The notes below the pieces were generated by a model. It had not been told where the DNA came from, made no database searches, and saw only the letters and a list, made by a program, of their open reading frames with translations. From Streptomyces sp. WM6386 (GTDB lineage: Bacteria > Actinomycetota > Actinomycetes > Streptomycetales > Streptomycetaceae), in assembly GCF_000972385.1 (NCBI RefSeq), contig NZ_JXTE01000027.1, forward strand, positions 28,084 through 92,083: a stretch of 64,000 nt of DNA. The letters are read 5' to 3'. This document shows positions 23,137 through 31,997 of this stretch, piece after piece (the first letter of the stretch is position 1; the number at the start of each line of letters is the position of its first letter). Position numbers and translations under genes: made by a program.

Positions 23137-26100
23137 CTAGGAAAGCCCCTTGTAGCCCTGCCAGCCACTGGCGATCTTCACCCGGGCCCCGAACGACCCC
23201 TTGCCGTTGCCGTTGTTGCGCCAGACGCTGCCGCTGGAGTCCCGGGAGACCAGGTCAGCCTTGCCGTCACCGGTGATGTCCCCGACGCCGACGACCACGT
23301 TGTACGAGCCGCCCCAGGCGGTGAACAGCTTGGTGCGCGCGGAGAAGGTGCCGTTGCCCTTGCCGTAGTAGCGGTACAGGTTGTTGGACTTGTCCTGGGC
23401 GAGCAGGTCTCCGATGCCGTCGCCGTTCAGGTCACCGGCGCCGACGACCTTCTTGTACGTCTTCCAGTTGTCGTAGAGCTTCACGCGGGCGGAGAGCTTG
23501 CCCGTGCTGGTGCCCTTGTAGAGGTAGACCGTGCCGGTTGAGGCGTTGCGGGCGATCAGGTCCGGCCGCCCGTCCTTGGTCACGTCGCCCGGGGAGGTCA
23601 GCATGTCGTACTGGTTCCAGCCGGAGGTGCCGAGCGAGGTGTACGACGTGGAGGGCTTGAGCGCCGCACCGCAGCCGGGCTTGTACAGGCGCAGGGCACC
23701 GCTGCTCAGCCGCACCAGCACGTCATTGCAGCGGTCGCCGCTCAGGTCCCCGAACGGCACCGCCTTGACGGAGGTGGCCCAGCCGGTCCCGGTGGTCTTG
23801 GCACCGAACGTGCCCTTGCCCGTGCCCTGCTGGAAGGTGAGCGCGCCGGAGGCGTTGAGGGTGAGGAGGTCACCGAAGCCGTCGTCGCCCACGTGGTCGT
23901 GGCGCACCGGCTCGCCCTTCACGAGCTGGACCGTGCCGCGCACCTCCAGCGGGGCGCCGACGCCGTCCGCCGGGGTGACGGTGACGGTCCAGTCGTAGGA
24001 GCCGTTCGGCAGGAAGGCGTCCCCCGTCCTGGTGGGGTCGTCGCCGAACCATCCGACGTTGAGCTCCCCGCGTGCGTCCATGGTGCCGCGTCCGAGATTG
24101 CTGTGGACCTTGCCGGTGGCCCGGTTGCGCACGCTCAGGTTCCAGCCCGAGGACGGCTTCGACAGCAGCACGGTGGTCAGGGGATCGGGCACCGTGTCGA
24201 CCTCACGCGCCTGGACGGACGACGCGTTCTGCGGCGGCGCCAGCAGCCGCAGCGGCTGCTGGGCGACTCCGGACGGGACGAGGTGCACCTGCTCCTGACC
24301 GTCCACGTAGGCCGCGTTGGCGCCCGACTCGTCCACCGTCCAGCGCACGTCCCGCTGCGAGACGCCCGTGTCGGGCAGCTCCCCGATGACCGTGCTCGAC
24401 GCCGTCCCGTCGGCGACCTTGGTGAGCGTCAGCTTCCCGGCCCGCTTGTCGTGCGTGACGACGTACCCGTCCCCGAGCTTGGCCTCGTCGGCCGGGACCG
24501 GCACGGACTTCTTCGCCGTACGGTCGTAGACGCCGGCCTTGCCGTCGCAGGTCCAGTACAGGTAGCGGCCCAGCGCCTGGAGTTCGGTGGGAGCGCAGCC
24601 CGAGTCGAGGGTCAGGGTCTCGGTGGTCCTCTTCGTCGTCAGGTTGTACGCGGTGACGGTGCCGGGGGGCGCGCCGGGTGTCCAGAGGAGGTCGCCGTCG
24701 AGGGCGGCGGCGCCGGGGGCGCGGGTGACCTTGGGGCCGGCGCTGTCGTCGAGCTTGAGGACGATCTGCTGGGTCGCGGTCGTGTGGATCACGTACCGGC
24801 CGGAGACGTCGGTGATACGTCCGCCCGCGGGGACGTAGTGCTCGTCCCAGTCGTACGCCCCAGGCCCGTCGGCCCAGATCCGGTCATGCTCCTCGGTGTC
24901 CGTCAGCAGCCAGACCGCACGGTCGTCGGCCGTACCGAACACGGCGCAGCCGCCCTCCGCGGTCGGGCAGTCGTAGAGCGCCGAGTCCGTGCCGTCGTAG
25001 GAGGAGCGCGGACCGAAGGTGGGGGTGCCGGTCGCGGCGACGGTCCGGACATAGGTGTCGCGGTGGTTGCCCCAGCTCTCGTCGGCGACCACCAGCCGCC
25101 CCTGGGTCAGGGCGAGTCCCTGGATCTCGTACGGCGGCTTGGGCAGCGCCTTGATCGGCGTGACGACGGGCTTGCCGTCCTCGCCGGGATGGATGCGCTG
25201 GACGCCCCAGTCGTCGACGTCGGTGCCTGTGCCGGTGCGGCCGATGGCCACGGCGTTGCCGGACGGGGAGGCGGAGATGCCGTCGTTGGAGGAGGTGAGG
25301 AGGGTGATCGGGTCGCCGCCCGTGATCGGAACGGCGGTCACCTTGGTGCCGCCGGCGGGGCGGTGGACGAGCCAGTCACCGACCACGGAGAGGTCGTCGG
25401 CGGGGTTCACACCGTCGGCGCCGTCCAGGGTCACCTCGACGGGGGGTGCCGAGAGATCGGCACGGGAGTACACGTAGACCTTCGAGGCGGACCGGCCGCC
25501 GTACTGGACCAGGTAGTCGGGCGACAGCTCGGCGTAGGCGGTGCCGCTGGGCCTGGCCTGGGTCCAGCTCTGGACCTGGCCGGTCCGCGGGTCGATGGCC
25601 ACCGACCGGGGGGTGCCGTCGATCGCGCCGCTGAAGATGAGCGAGGTGGCGTCAGCGCGCAACGGCCCTCCGAGCTTGAGCTCCTCGGGGACACCTGAGA
25701 CGACCACGTCACGGGCGGTCCCGTCGGGGCCCGCGCTCAGCAGGTGGTTGACCCGCGTGGTGGTCCCGTCCTCGGCGGTGACGTTCTCGAAGGTGACGAC
25801 GATGTCGCCGAACACCCCGGACCACACACTGCGCCCCTCGGGGATCCGCAGGGTGCTCATCGTCTGGTCGACGGCGTTCCACAGGTCGACGTGGCCGTCC
25901 TGATAGCGGAACGCCGCGACGTCGCTGCCCGTCCCGTCGTCGGTGGCCAGGCCCGCGGAAACCGCGGGCACCGCGAAGGACTTGCCGTCCGAGTACCGCG
26001 TCCACACCAGCCGCATGGGGTCGTAGAGCCGGTGGAAGACTCCCTGGCTGCCCGCCCCGTCCCCGCCGTTGGTCTCGTCGGAGTGCAAGAGACTCGCCCG

Positions 26101-26268
26101 CGTGTAGCTGGTCTCCAGCGTCGCCGGCACCACCGTCTCCTGAGCCGGGTCCGCCGTCACTGCCACCGACGACAACGGGCTCAACCCACCCGTCAGTACG
26201 GCAGACGCGGCCACGGCAACAGCCGTGCGTCTCGCGAGCGAACGACGTACGAAGACATGACGCAGCAA
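23137..26268 (-). CDS. large secreted FG-GAP/VCBS repeat protein
   Basis: 1043 residues. A signal peptide is clear in the first 35 residues (RRSLARR, then a VAVAASAVLTGG core). The middle is a beta-propeller-like region of short repeats. The last 220 residues contain at least four FG-GAP/VCBS units with calcium-binding loops (GDLSGDRCNDV, GDVTKDGRPDL, GDLNGDGIGDL, GDITGDGKADL). The TTG at 26268 is preferred because GGGGAGG lies 7 bases upstream; the ATG-like start further upstream lacks a site. It is probably an extracellular, cell-surface-associated protein of unknown ligand, of a type common in Streptomyces. Confidence 0.85.
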   Translation of the reverse strand: MLRHVFVRRSLARRTAVAVAASAVLTGGLSPLSSVAVTADPAQETVVPATLETSYTRASLLHSDETNGGDGAGSQGVFHRLYDPMRLVWTRYSDGKSFAVPAVSAGLATDDGTGSDVAAFRYQDGHVDLWNAVDQTMSTLRIPEGRSVWSGVFGDIVVTFENVTAEDGTTTRVNHLLSAGPDGTARDVVVSGVPEELKLGGPLRADATSLIFSGAIDGTPRSVAIDPRTGQVQSWTQARPSGTAYAELSPDYLVQYGGRSASKVYVYSRADLSAPPVEVTLDGADGVNPADDLSVVGDWLVHRPAGGTKVTAVPITGGDPITLLTSSNDGISASPSGNAVAIGRTGTGTDVDDWGVQRIHPGEDGKPVVTPIKALPKPPYEIQGLALTQGRLVVADESWGNHRDTYVRTVAATGTPTFGPRSSYDGTDSALYDCPTAEGGCAVFGTADDRAVWLLTDTEEHDRIWADGPGAYDWDEHYVPAGGRITDVSGRYVIHTTATQQIVLKLDDSAGPKVTRAPGAAALDGDLLWTPGAPPGTVTAYNLTTKRTTETLTLDSGCAPTELQALGRYLYWTCDGKAGVYDRTAKKSVPVPADEAKLGDGYVVTHDKRAGKLTLTKVADGTASSTVIGELPDTGVSQRDVRWTVDESGANAAYVDGQEQVHLVPSGVAQQPLRLLAPPQNASSVQAREVDTVPDPLTTVLLSKPSSGWNLSVRNRATGKVHSNLGRGTMDARGELNVGWFGDDPTRTGDAFLPNGSYDWTVTVTPADGVGAPLEVRGTVQLVKGEPVRHDHVGDDGFGDLLTLNASGALTFQQGTGKGTFGAKTTGTGWATSVKAVPFGDLSGDRCNDVLVRLSSGALRLYKPGCGAALKPSTSYTSLGTSGWNQYDMLTSPGDVTKDGRPDLIARNASTGTVYLYKGTSTGKLSARVKLYDNWKTYKKVVGAGDLNGDGIGDLLAQDKSNNLYRYYGKGNGTFSARTKLFTAWGGSYNVVVGVGDITGDGKADLVSRDSSGSVWRNNGNGKGSFGARVKIASGWQGYKGLS

Positions 26269-26417
26269 GGCGGATCCTCCCCGATAAGCACGAGAGGAAA
26301 GCGGGCCCCGCATCAGATGTCCCCGGCCCCGGCCGTCGCATCCCCCTCAGAAGTGCGCTGATCGTACAGCGCTTCCACCACGCCGAGAGAGCGTTTTCTG
26401 CACACGTGCGAACGACA

Positions 26418-26454
26418 GAGCGCCGTGGTCCCCGGAACGGGGACCACGGCGCTC
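26418..26454 (-). terminator. terminator of DEAD-box helicase gene
   Basis: A perfect 17-bp stem (26418-26434 with 26438-26454) encloses a GAA loop immediately downstream of the minus-strand helicase stop. It is strong enough to end transcription without a long U-run, as is common in Streptomyces. Confidence 0.85.
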
Positions 26455-26471
26455 GGCCTGCCTACTTACCG

Positions 26472-28634
26472 TCAGCCGTTGCGCTTCCAGCGCGGCTTGT
26501 CGTCACGGCGCCCGAAGGAGGAGCCGGAACCAGAGCCGGAACCGGAACCGGTGCCGGTGCCACGGTGGTCGTCGCGGCGGAAGCCCGGGCGGTCGTGGCC
26601 ACCGGAGCGGAAGCCCGGGCGGTCGTCGCGGCGGTCACGGTTGAAGGGGCGGTCGCTGCCACGGTGACCGCCACGCTCGTCGCGACGCTCGAAGGAGCGG
26701 CCGGCCGGGCGGTCGGCGGGACGGTCGTCGCGACGGAAGCCGCCACGGTCGTTGTCCCGACGCTCGAAGGAACGGCCACCACGGTCGTCACGGTCACGGT
26801 TGAACCCACCACGGTCGTCGCGACGCTCGAAGGAGCGGCCGGCCGGGCGGTCGGCGGGACGGTCATCGCGACGGAAGCCGCCACGGTCGTTGTCCCGACG
26901 CTCGAAGGAACGACCACCACGGTCGTCACGGTCACGGTTGAACCCACCACGGTCGTCACGACGCTCGAAGGAACGCCCACCGCGGTCGGCCGGGCGGTCA
27001 TCGCGACGGAACCCGCCACGGTCGTTGTCCCGACGCTCGAAGGAACGACCACCACGGTCGTCACGACGGTCGTCGCGACGGAACCCGCCACGGTCGCCGT
27101 CCCGACGCTCACGACGCTCGTACGAGGAGGAACCCTCCGTACGCTCGGCCTGCTGCGCCACCGGCTGCTCCGGCACGGACGCGGCCTCGGCCTCGGCGGC
27201 CACCGCGGCCTGCGCCTCGGCCACTGCGGCCTCCGGGTCCTCGCCCCGCTCACGGGCGGCGCGGGCGACGAGACGGTCGGACTCCTCGCGCAGCTCGGTC
27301 GCGCGGCGCTGCGCCCGCTCCAGCTGCTTGGTGAGGGAGGTCACCTCGCGCTCGGCCTGCTGCGCGGCGTTGCCCGCGGACTCGGCCTGGACCTCGGTCA
27401 TCGACCGGGCACCGGTGATCTCGGCGACCTCGGGGTCGAAGGCGGCGCCGCCCTGGATGATGTGACGCCCGGCGTCGACGCCCGCGTCCTCCATGAGGCG
27501 GAAGATCTGGCGGCGCTGGTGCGGCAGGGACAGCGACACGACGGTGCCGGTGCGGCCGGCACGGGCCGTACGGCCGGCGCGGTGCAGGTAGTCCTTGTGG
27601 TCACCGGCCGGGTCCACGTTGAGCACCAGGTCGATGCCGTCGACGTGGATACCGCGCGCGGCGACGTCGGTGGCGACCAGCGCGTTGACGTAGCCGTCCT
27701 TGAAGTCGGCCAGGACGCGGGTACGGGCACCCTGCGTCATGCCACCGTGCAGCGCGTCGGCCTTCACACCGGCCTCGACGAGCTGCTCGGCGATACGGTC
27801 GGCGCCCAGCTGGGTGCGGACGAAGATGATCGTGCGGCCCTTGCGGGAGGCGATGGCCGCGGTGACCGGCGCCTTGTCCTTGGGCTTCACGATGAGGATG
27901 TGGTGGGACATGGTCGTGACGTTGCCCTGGGCGCTGTCGACCTCGTGCGTGACCGGGTTGGTCAGGTAGCGCTTGACCAGCGTGGAGATCTCGTTCTCCA
28001 TCGTGGCCGAGAACAGCATGCGCTGGCCGCCGCCCGGGATCTGGTCGAGCAGCTCGGTGACCTCGGGCAGGAAGCCCAGGTCGGACATCTGGTCGGCCTC
28101 GTCGAGGACGGCGACCTCGACGTTGGCCAGGGAGCAGGCGCCGCGGTTGATGAGGTCGCGCAGCCGGCCCGGGGTGGCGACGAGGACGTCGACGCCGCGC
28201 TCGAGGGCGTAGATCTGGTTGCCCATGGACGTACCGCCGCAGACGACCTTCATCTTCAGGCCGAGGACGTCGCCGTAGGGCTGGAGCGCGTCCGCCACCT
28301 GCATGGCGAGCTCACGGGTCGGGGTGAGGATGACCGCGCGGGGCTTGTGCTTCTCGGTGCGGCCGCCGGCGAGACGCGTCAGGGTCGGCAGACCGAAGGA
28401 GAGGGTCTTGCCGGAGCCGGTGCGGCCACGGCCGAGGATGTCCTTGCCGGCCAGGGCGTCCGGGATGGTCGCGGCCTGGATCGGGAAGGGGGAGGTCACG
28501 CCGTTCTGCGCGAGCTTGCGCACAACGCCCTCCGGGAGACCGAGAGTGGCGAAGGTGACCTCGGGGGTCTCCTCGACGATCTCGTTCTCGCCGTTCTCGG
28601 GCATGACGGCGTGATCAGAACTGGAAATGGACAT
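26472..28634 (-). CDS. DEAD-box RNA helicase with RGG-rich repeat tail
   Basis: 720 residues. Motifs in order are Q motif F-P-I-Q, Walker A G-R-T-G-S-G-K-T, P-T-R-E-L, V-L-D-E-A-D, S-A-T, and H-R-A-G-R-T-A-R-A-G-R. After the helicase core comes a coiled-coil-like stretch (about 440-500) and then roughly 190 residues of tandem repeats built from R-D-D-R-G-G-R-S-F-E-R-R and D-R-G-G-F-R-R-D-D-R. Such RGG-type tails bind RNA and may drive condensation. It resembles DeaD/RhlE/CsdA helicases used in ribosome assembly and cold adaptation. ATG 28634 starts the conserved part; the longer frame upstream is arginine/proline-rich and not coding. Confidence 0.9.
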   Translation of the reverse strand: MSISSSDHAVMPENGENEIVEETPEVTFATLGLPEGVVRKLAQNGVTSPFPIQAATIPDALAGKDILGRGRTGSGKTLSFGLPTLTRLAGGRTEKHKPRAVILTPTRELAMQVADALQPYGDVLGLKMKVVCGGTSMGNQIYALERGVDVLVATPGRLRDLINRGACSLANVEVAVLDEADQMSDLGFLPEVTELLDQIPGGGQRMLFSATMENEISTLVKRYLTNPVTHEVDSAQGNVTTMSHHILIVKPKDKAPVTAAIASRKGRTIIFVRTQLGADRIAEQLVEAGVKADALHGGMTQGARTRVLADFKDGYVNALVATDVAARGIHVDGIDLVLNVDPAGDHKDYLHRAGRTARAGRTGTVVSLSLPHQRRQIFRLMEDAGVDAGRHIIQGGAAFDPEVAEITGARSMTEVQAESAGNAAQQAEREVTSLTKQLERAQRRATELREESDRLVARAARERGEDPEAAVAEAQAAVAAEAEAASVPEQPVAQQAERTEGSSSYERRERRDGDRGGFRRDDRRDDRGGRSFERRDNDRGGFRRDDRPADRGGRSFERRDDRGGFNRDRDDRGGRSFERRDNDRGGFRRDDRPADRPAGRSFERRDDRGGFNRDRDDRGGRSFERRDNDRGGFRRDDRPADRPAGRSFERRDERGGHRGSDRPFNRDRRDDRPGFRSGGHDRPGFRRDDHRGTGTGSGSGSGSGSSFGRRDDKPRWKRNG
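26540..27120 (-). repeat. in-frame tandem repeats encoding the RGG tail
   Basis: The 3' part of the helicase gene consists of diverged units of about 90-150 bases, each encoding the alternation RSFERRD(N/D)..RGGF(R/N)RD. Near-identical blocks, for example around 26690-26800 and 26820-26930, make the tract prone to unequal recombination and copy-number change between strains. Confidence 0.75.
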
Positions 28635-28896
28635 GCGAATGCGAAACCTTCCGGAGTCTCGTCGGCACGCGCCCGTCAACTCCGTGATTCGCAATACGAC
28701 CGCCTCTATGCGGTCAGCCACGGCAAGGGAGAGAACGCGCCACACGGCGCGCTCTGCAATGGCGCCGGGCAATGGGATCAAACGATCTACCACCATACGC
28801 ACCCAACACCCCCGAAGGCAAACCAGGTCCCATTGACGTACGTCACACCCGGTCCCCGCGGCCATTCCCGCCCACAGGACCGCCCGCCCCGCCGCC

Positions 28897-29415
28897 CTAC
28901 GCCGGTGTCCCCGCCGCGGGCGCCGGCTCGCGCTGGACCAGTTGCGGCTCGGTCTCCTGGTGTGCGGAGGAGGACGGCTCGGCGACCGTGGGGGTCGGGG
29001 AGGGCGGGTCCGGGGTCGGAGTCGGCGTCGGGGTCGGCTCGGGCGTCTTCGTCGGGGCCGGCTGGGTCTTCGTCGGGGTCGGCTGCGGCTTGTCCGGCTT
29101 GCCGGGCTTGACGTCCGCCGAGGGCGAGGCACTCTCCCCGGCCGACTCCGAGGCGGAGGGCGACGCCGACTCCCCCTCCTTCCCCTTGCCCTTCTTCTTG
29201 CCGTGCTTGCCGTCGGCCTCGGCGGCCCCGAACCCACCCCCCCCCCCCGACACCGCCGATCCGCCGTCCGGCGCGTCCCCGCCCCGCTGCCCGGCGGAGT
29301 GCGACGGCTTGGCACTCTTGCCGCCGTCGTCGTCGCCCACACTCATACAGCCGGCGGCAGCGGCGACCGCCATCACCGTGGCGGCCAGACGGACGGGTAC
29401 GTACAAGGGGCGCAC
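28897..29415 (-). CDS. proline/threonine-rich secreted lipoprotein
   Basis: 172 residues. A type II signal ends in the lipobox A-A-G-C at about residue 26, and the mature part is low-complexity: glycine-rich, then Lys-rich, then Ser/Pro-Thr repeats (PTPTPTP). There is no catalytic domain. The GTG at 29415 has GGAGG 9 bases upstream; the longer frame starting at 29631 lies over the divergent zincin gene and is rejected. It is likely a membrane-anchored, cell-wall-spanning stalk of unknown function. Confidence 0.78.
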   Translation of the reverse strand: MRPLYVPVRLAATVMAVAAAAGCMSVGDDDGGKSAKPSHSAGQRGGDAPDGGSAVSGGGGGFGAAEADGKHGKKKGKGKEGESASPSASESAGESASPSADVKPGKPDKPQPTPTKTQPAPTKTPEPTPTPTPTPDPPSPTPTVAEPSSSAHQETEPQLVQREPAPAAGTPA

Positions 29416-29542
29416 GGGCAGCCACCTCCGAGGGCGGTCGAGTGAGTCAACCCGTTCAACTCCCGCCGCCCACAAGAGGACACGCGCGAGACCCACCCGC
29501 ACCCGCCTCCGCTCCAGGCACCCCGTCCCCGACAATGGCCCT

Positions 29543-29893
29543 GTGCTGGAGATGACGCGCGAAGCCTTCGAAGAACTCGTGAGCCAGGCCCTGGACCAGA
29601 TCCCGCCCGAGCTGACCCGGGTCATGGACAACGTCGCCGTGTTCGTCGAGGACGAACCTCCCGCCGACGACCCCGAACTGCTGGGCCTCTACGAAGGCAC
29701 CCCGCTCACCGACCGCGGCGAGTGGTACGCCGGCGTGCTCCCCGACCGCATCTCGATCTACATGGGTCCGACCCTGCGGTTCTGCGAGACCGAGGACGAC
29801 GTGGTGCACGAGGTCGCCGTGACCGTGATCCACGAGATCGCCCACCACTTCGGCATCGACGACGAGCGGCTCCACGAACTGGGCTGGGGCTGA
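29543..29893 (+). CDS. zincin-like metallopeptidase family protein
   Basis: 116 residues, the whole length of the MpgP-like/possible zinc metallopeptidase family (DUF1025-type). The active-site helix V-I-H-E-I-A-H-H-F-G-I-D-D contains HExxH followed by a downstream Asp, and the N-terminal half has the conserved L-L-G-L-Y-E-G-T-P-L element. GTG 29543 gives the standard family length; ATG 29552 is an alternative. It is a cytosolic protein with no signal. Its substrate is unknown. Confidence 0.88.
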   Translation: MLEMTREAFEELVSQALDQIPPELTRVMDNVAVFVEDEPPADDPELLGLYEGTPLTDRGEWYAGVLPDRISIYMGPTLRFCETEDDVVHEVAVTVIHEIAHHFGIDDERLHELGWG

Positions 29894-29966
29894 CCGAGGA
29901 CCCCGCCCCCGCCGTCCACCCCGGCCCAGCCGCATATCCACCCCCGCACTTGGGCATACGGGACCA

Positions 29967-31562
29967 ATGGCCCGCGTCCCCGCCGCAGTCCTGAACGTCC
30001 TGGTCCGCCTACGCCGCTCACCGCGCACCCTCGCCCGGCACTACCGCACCCGCCGCCCCCTGCCGACACTGGAACTCGTCCACCAGCCGCACCCGTGGGT
30101 CCGGGCCCTCGGGCTGGTGGCCGTCGTGCTGCTCGGGGCATGGCTGGGGCTGCTGATCGTCGGCAATGTCCGCACCCCCGTCGGCCCCATGAACACGACG
30201 ATGACCCTGCGCCCGTCCTTCACCGGCGGCACGAAGATCAACGTCTCCCCGCTGGGCGCCCTGCAACTGGACAGCCACCACGCCCCCGTCCGCCTGGACG
30301 TCAACGTCGACCAGCTCGACCCGGTCCGCTCCCAGGCCCTCGTCGACCACCCCGAACGCCTCTCCGGGCTCCAGGAGGAGGTCGCCGAGGACGTCGAGCA
30401 CGGCACCCTCGACCTGGCCGTACGCTCCTGCGTCGCCGTCGTCGTGGGCGCCACCGCCCTCGGCCTCGCCGTCTACCGCCGCCCCCGCCGCGCCCTCGCC
30501 GCCGGCGGCCTCGCCCTCGGCCTGCTCGCCGCGTCCGGCGGGACGGCGTACGCCACCTGGAACCCCGACTCCGTCCTGGAGCCGAAGTTCTCCGGACTGC
30601 TCTCCTCCGCCCCGTCCCTGGTCGGCAACGCGCGCAACATCGTCACCGAATTCGACGTCTACCAGCAGGAGTTGGCGCGCCTCGTCACCAACGTGACGAA
30701 GCTGTACGACGTCACCTCCACGCTCCCCGCCTACCAGCCGGACCCCACCACCATCCGTGTCCTGCACGTCTCGGACATCCATCTGAACCCGGCCAGCTGG
30801 AAGATCGTCGCCTCGCTGGTGGAGCAGTACCAGGTGAACGTCATCGTCGACTCCGGCGACACCATGGACCACGGCACGGCCGCCGAGAACGGCTTCCTGG
30901 ACCCCATCGAGGACCTCGGGGCGCCGTACGTGTGGGTGCGCGGCAACCATGACTCCGGTGTCACCCAGCGCTACATGGAGGGTCTGAAGAACGTGCACGT
31001 CCTCGACGACGGGCGCGCCCAGAGCGTCGCCGGCCTGCGCTTCGCCGGCATCGGCGACCCGCAGTTCACCCCCGACCGCAGCGAGGGTCCCGGCGCCGAG
31101 GAGACCCAGGAGGCCGCGGGCGCCCGCCTCGCCGCCGCGCTGCGCGACTGGACGACCGCCGGAAAGCCCGTGGACGTCGCCGTCGTGCACGAGCCGTCGG
31201 CCGCCCGGGAGGTCGACGGCTCGGTGCCGCTGGTGCTCTCCGGTCACCTCCACCACCAGGAGATGGAGGTCCTGCGCAACGGCACCCGGCTGCGCGTCGA
31301 GGGCTCCACCGGCGGCAGCGGGCTGCGCGCGGTGGAGGGGAAGTACCCGGACCCGATCGAGGCCTCGATCCTCTACTTCGACCGCGACTCCCGGCACCTG
31401 CAGGCCTGGGACGAGATCAAACTCGGCGGGCTCGGCCTGACGACGGCCGAGGTCAGCCGTCACCTCCCGGAGGAGAACCTGCCGGGCGCGGCTCCCACCC
31501 CGAGCCCCACCCCCAGCCCCGCCCCGACGCCGTCCCCCACGCCCTCCGACAGCGCTCCATAA
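29967..31562 (+). CDS. membrane metallophosphoesterase
   Basis: 531 residues. Hydrophobic helices lie near residues 45-67, 152-170 and 175-195. They are followed by a calcineurin-like phosphoesterase domain with the metal motifs V-S-D-I-H-L (about 268), D-S-G-D-T-M-D-H (about 293), G-N-H-D (about 326) and G-H-L-H-H (about 427). The C-terminus is a proline/serine/threonine tail. The catalytic domain follows the last helix. Substrate unknown. Start ATG 29967. Confidence 0.88.
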   Translation: MARVPAAVLNVLVRLRRSPRTLARHYRTRRPLPTLELVHQPHPWVRALGLVAVVLLGAWLGLLIVGNVRTPVGPMNTTMTLRPSFTGGTKINVSPLGALQLDSHHAPVRLDVNVDQLDPVRSQALVDHPERLSGLQEEVAEDVEHGTLDLAVRSCVAVVVGATALGLAVYRRPRRALAAGGLALGLLAASGGTAYATWNPDSVLEPKFSGLLSSAPSLVGNARNIVTEFDVYQQELARLVTNVTKLYDVTSTLPAYQPDPTTIRVLHVSDIHLNPASWKIVASLVEQYQVNVIVDSGDTMDHGTAAENGFLDPIEDLGAPYVWVRGNHDSGVTQRYMEGLKNVHVLDDGRAQSVAGLRFAGIGDPQFTPDRSEGPGAEETQEAAGARLAAALRDWTTAGKPVDVAVVHEPSAAREVDGSVPLVLSGHLHHQEMEVLRNGTRLRVEGSTGGSGLRAVEGKYPDPIEASILYFDRDSRHLQAWDEIKLGGLGLTTAEVSRHLPEENLPGAAPTPSPTPSPAPTPSPTPSDSAP

Positions 31563-31568
31563 ACCGTT

Positions 31569-31598
31569 TTGGCGATACCTCCCGGCATCCCATATGCT
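31569..31598 (+). promoter_or_regulatory. probable promoter of tRNA-Glu/Asp/Phe cluster
   Basis: TTGGCG at 31569-31574 and TATGCT at 31593-31598 are separated by 18 bases, close to the vegetative sigma-70-type consensus. The -10 ends 43 bases before the tRNA-Glu gene. Confidence 0.5.
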
Positions 31599-31641
31599 TC
31601 TCACGTCCCCGACGCGCTGAGAAGCGCAAGGCGGGCCGATA

Positions 31642-31714
31642 GCCCTCATCGTCTAGCGGCCTAGGACGCCGCCCTTTCAAGGCGGTAGCACGGGTTCGAA
31701 TCCCGTTGGGGGCA
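31642..31714 (+). tRNA. tRNA-Glu(TTC)
   Basis: 73 bases. The acceptor is GCCCTCA/TGGGGGC, the anticodon loop CTTTCAA gives TTC, and the T-loop is GGTTCGAATCC. First of three tRNA genes in one cluster. A 7-bp hairpin at 31724-31745 separates it from the next and may aid processing. Confidence 0.96.
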
Positions 31715-31752
31715 CGCAACACCGTGTGCGACACTGTTCGCACACAAAGCCA

Positions 31753-31827
31753 GGTCCTGTGGAGCAGTTTGGAGTGCTCGCCACCCTGTCAAGGTGGAGG
31801 CCGCGGGTTCAAATCCCGTCAGGACCG
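31753..31827 (+). tRNA. tRNA-Asp(GTC)
   Basis: 75 bases. The acceptor is GGTCCTG/CAGGACC, the anticodon loop CTGTCAA gives GTC, and the discriminator is G. Nearly identical to the second copy at 36907-36981, differing at one D-loop position (TTTGGAG versus CTTGGAG). Confidence 0.96.
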
Positions 31828-31851
31828 CTGAGGTTTCCTCGGATACCTCGT

Positions 31852-31925
31852 GGCTGGGTAGCTCAGTTGGTACGAGCGATCGCCTGAAAAGCGATAGGTC
31901 GCCGGTTCGACCCCGGCCCCAGCCA
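31852..31925 (+). tRNA. tRNA-Phe(GAA)
   Basis: 74 bases. The acceptor is GGCTGGG/CCCAGCC, the anticodon loop CTGAAAA gives GAA, and the discriminator is A. Last gene of the cluster; a terminator follows 11 bases later. Confidence 0.95.
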
Positions 31926-31936
31926 CTCAGTACGTA

Positions 31937-31964
31937 AACCCCCTCCGGGCGACCGGAGGGGGTT
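31937..31964 (+). terminator. terminator of tRNA cluster
   Basis: A 12-bp stem (31937-31948 with 31953-31964) with a 4-base loop GCGA is followed by TTCG. Its position just after tRNA-Phe fits termination of the Glu-Asp-Phe transcript. Confidence 0.88.
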
Positions 31965-31997
31965 TTCGTCGTTCACAGAGAGCCTGAGGGGGGGTTC

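Noticed and set aside
21469-23541. 690-residue plus-strand open frame
   Set aside because: It is antisense to the APC permease, composed of Arg/Gln/Asp-rich low-complexity sequence typical of high-GC shadow frames.
26540-27120. CRISPR-like array
   Set aside because: The repeats are in-frame coding units of the helicase tail with no regular spacers.
26406-29111. 901-residue plus-strand open frame with Thr/Val repeats
   Set aside because: It is the antisense reading of the RGG repeat tract and helicase core; all helicase motifs are on the minus strand.
28772-29542. Long N-terminal extension of the zincin gene
   Set aside because: Low-complexity Gly/Arg sequence antisense to the lipoprotein; family length is met from GTG 29543.
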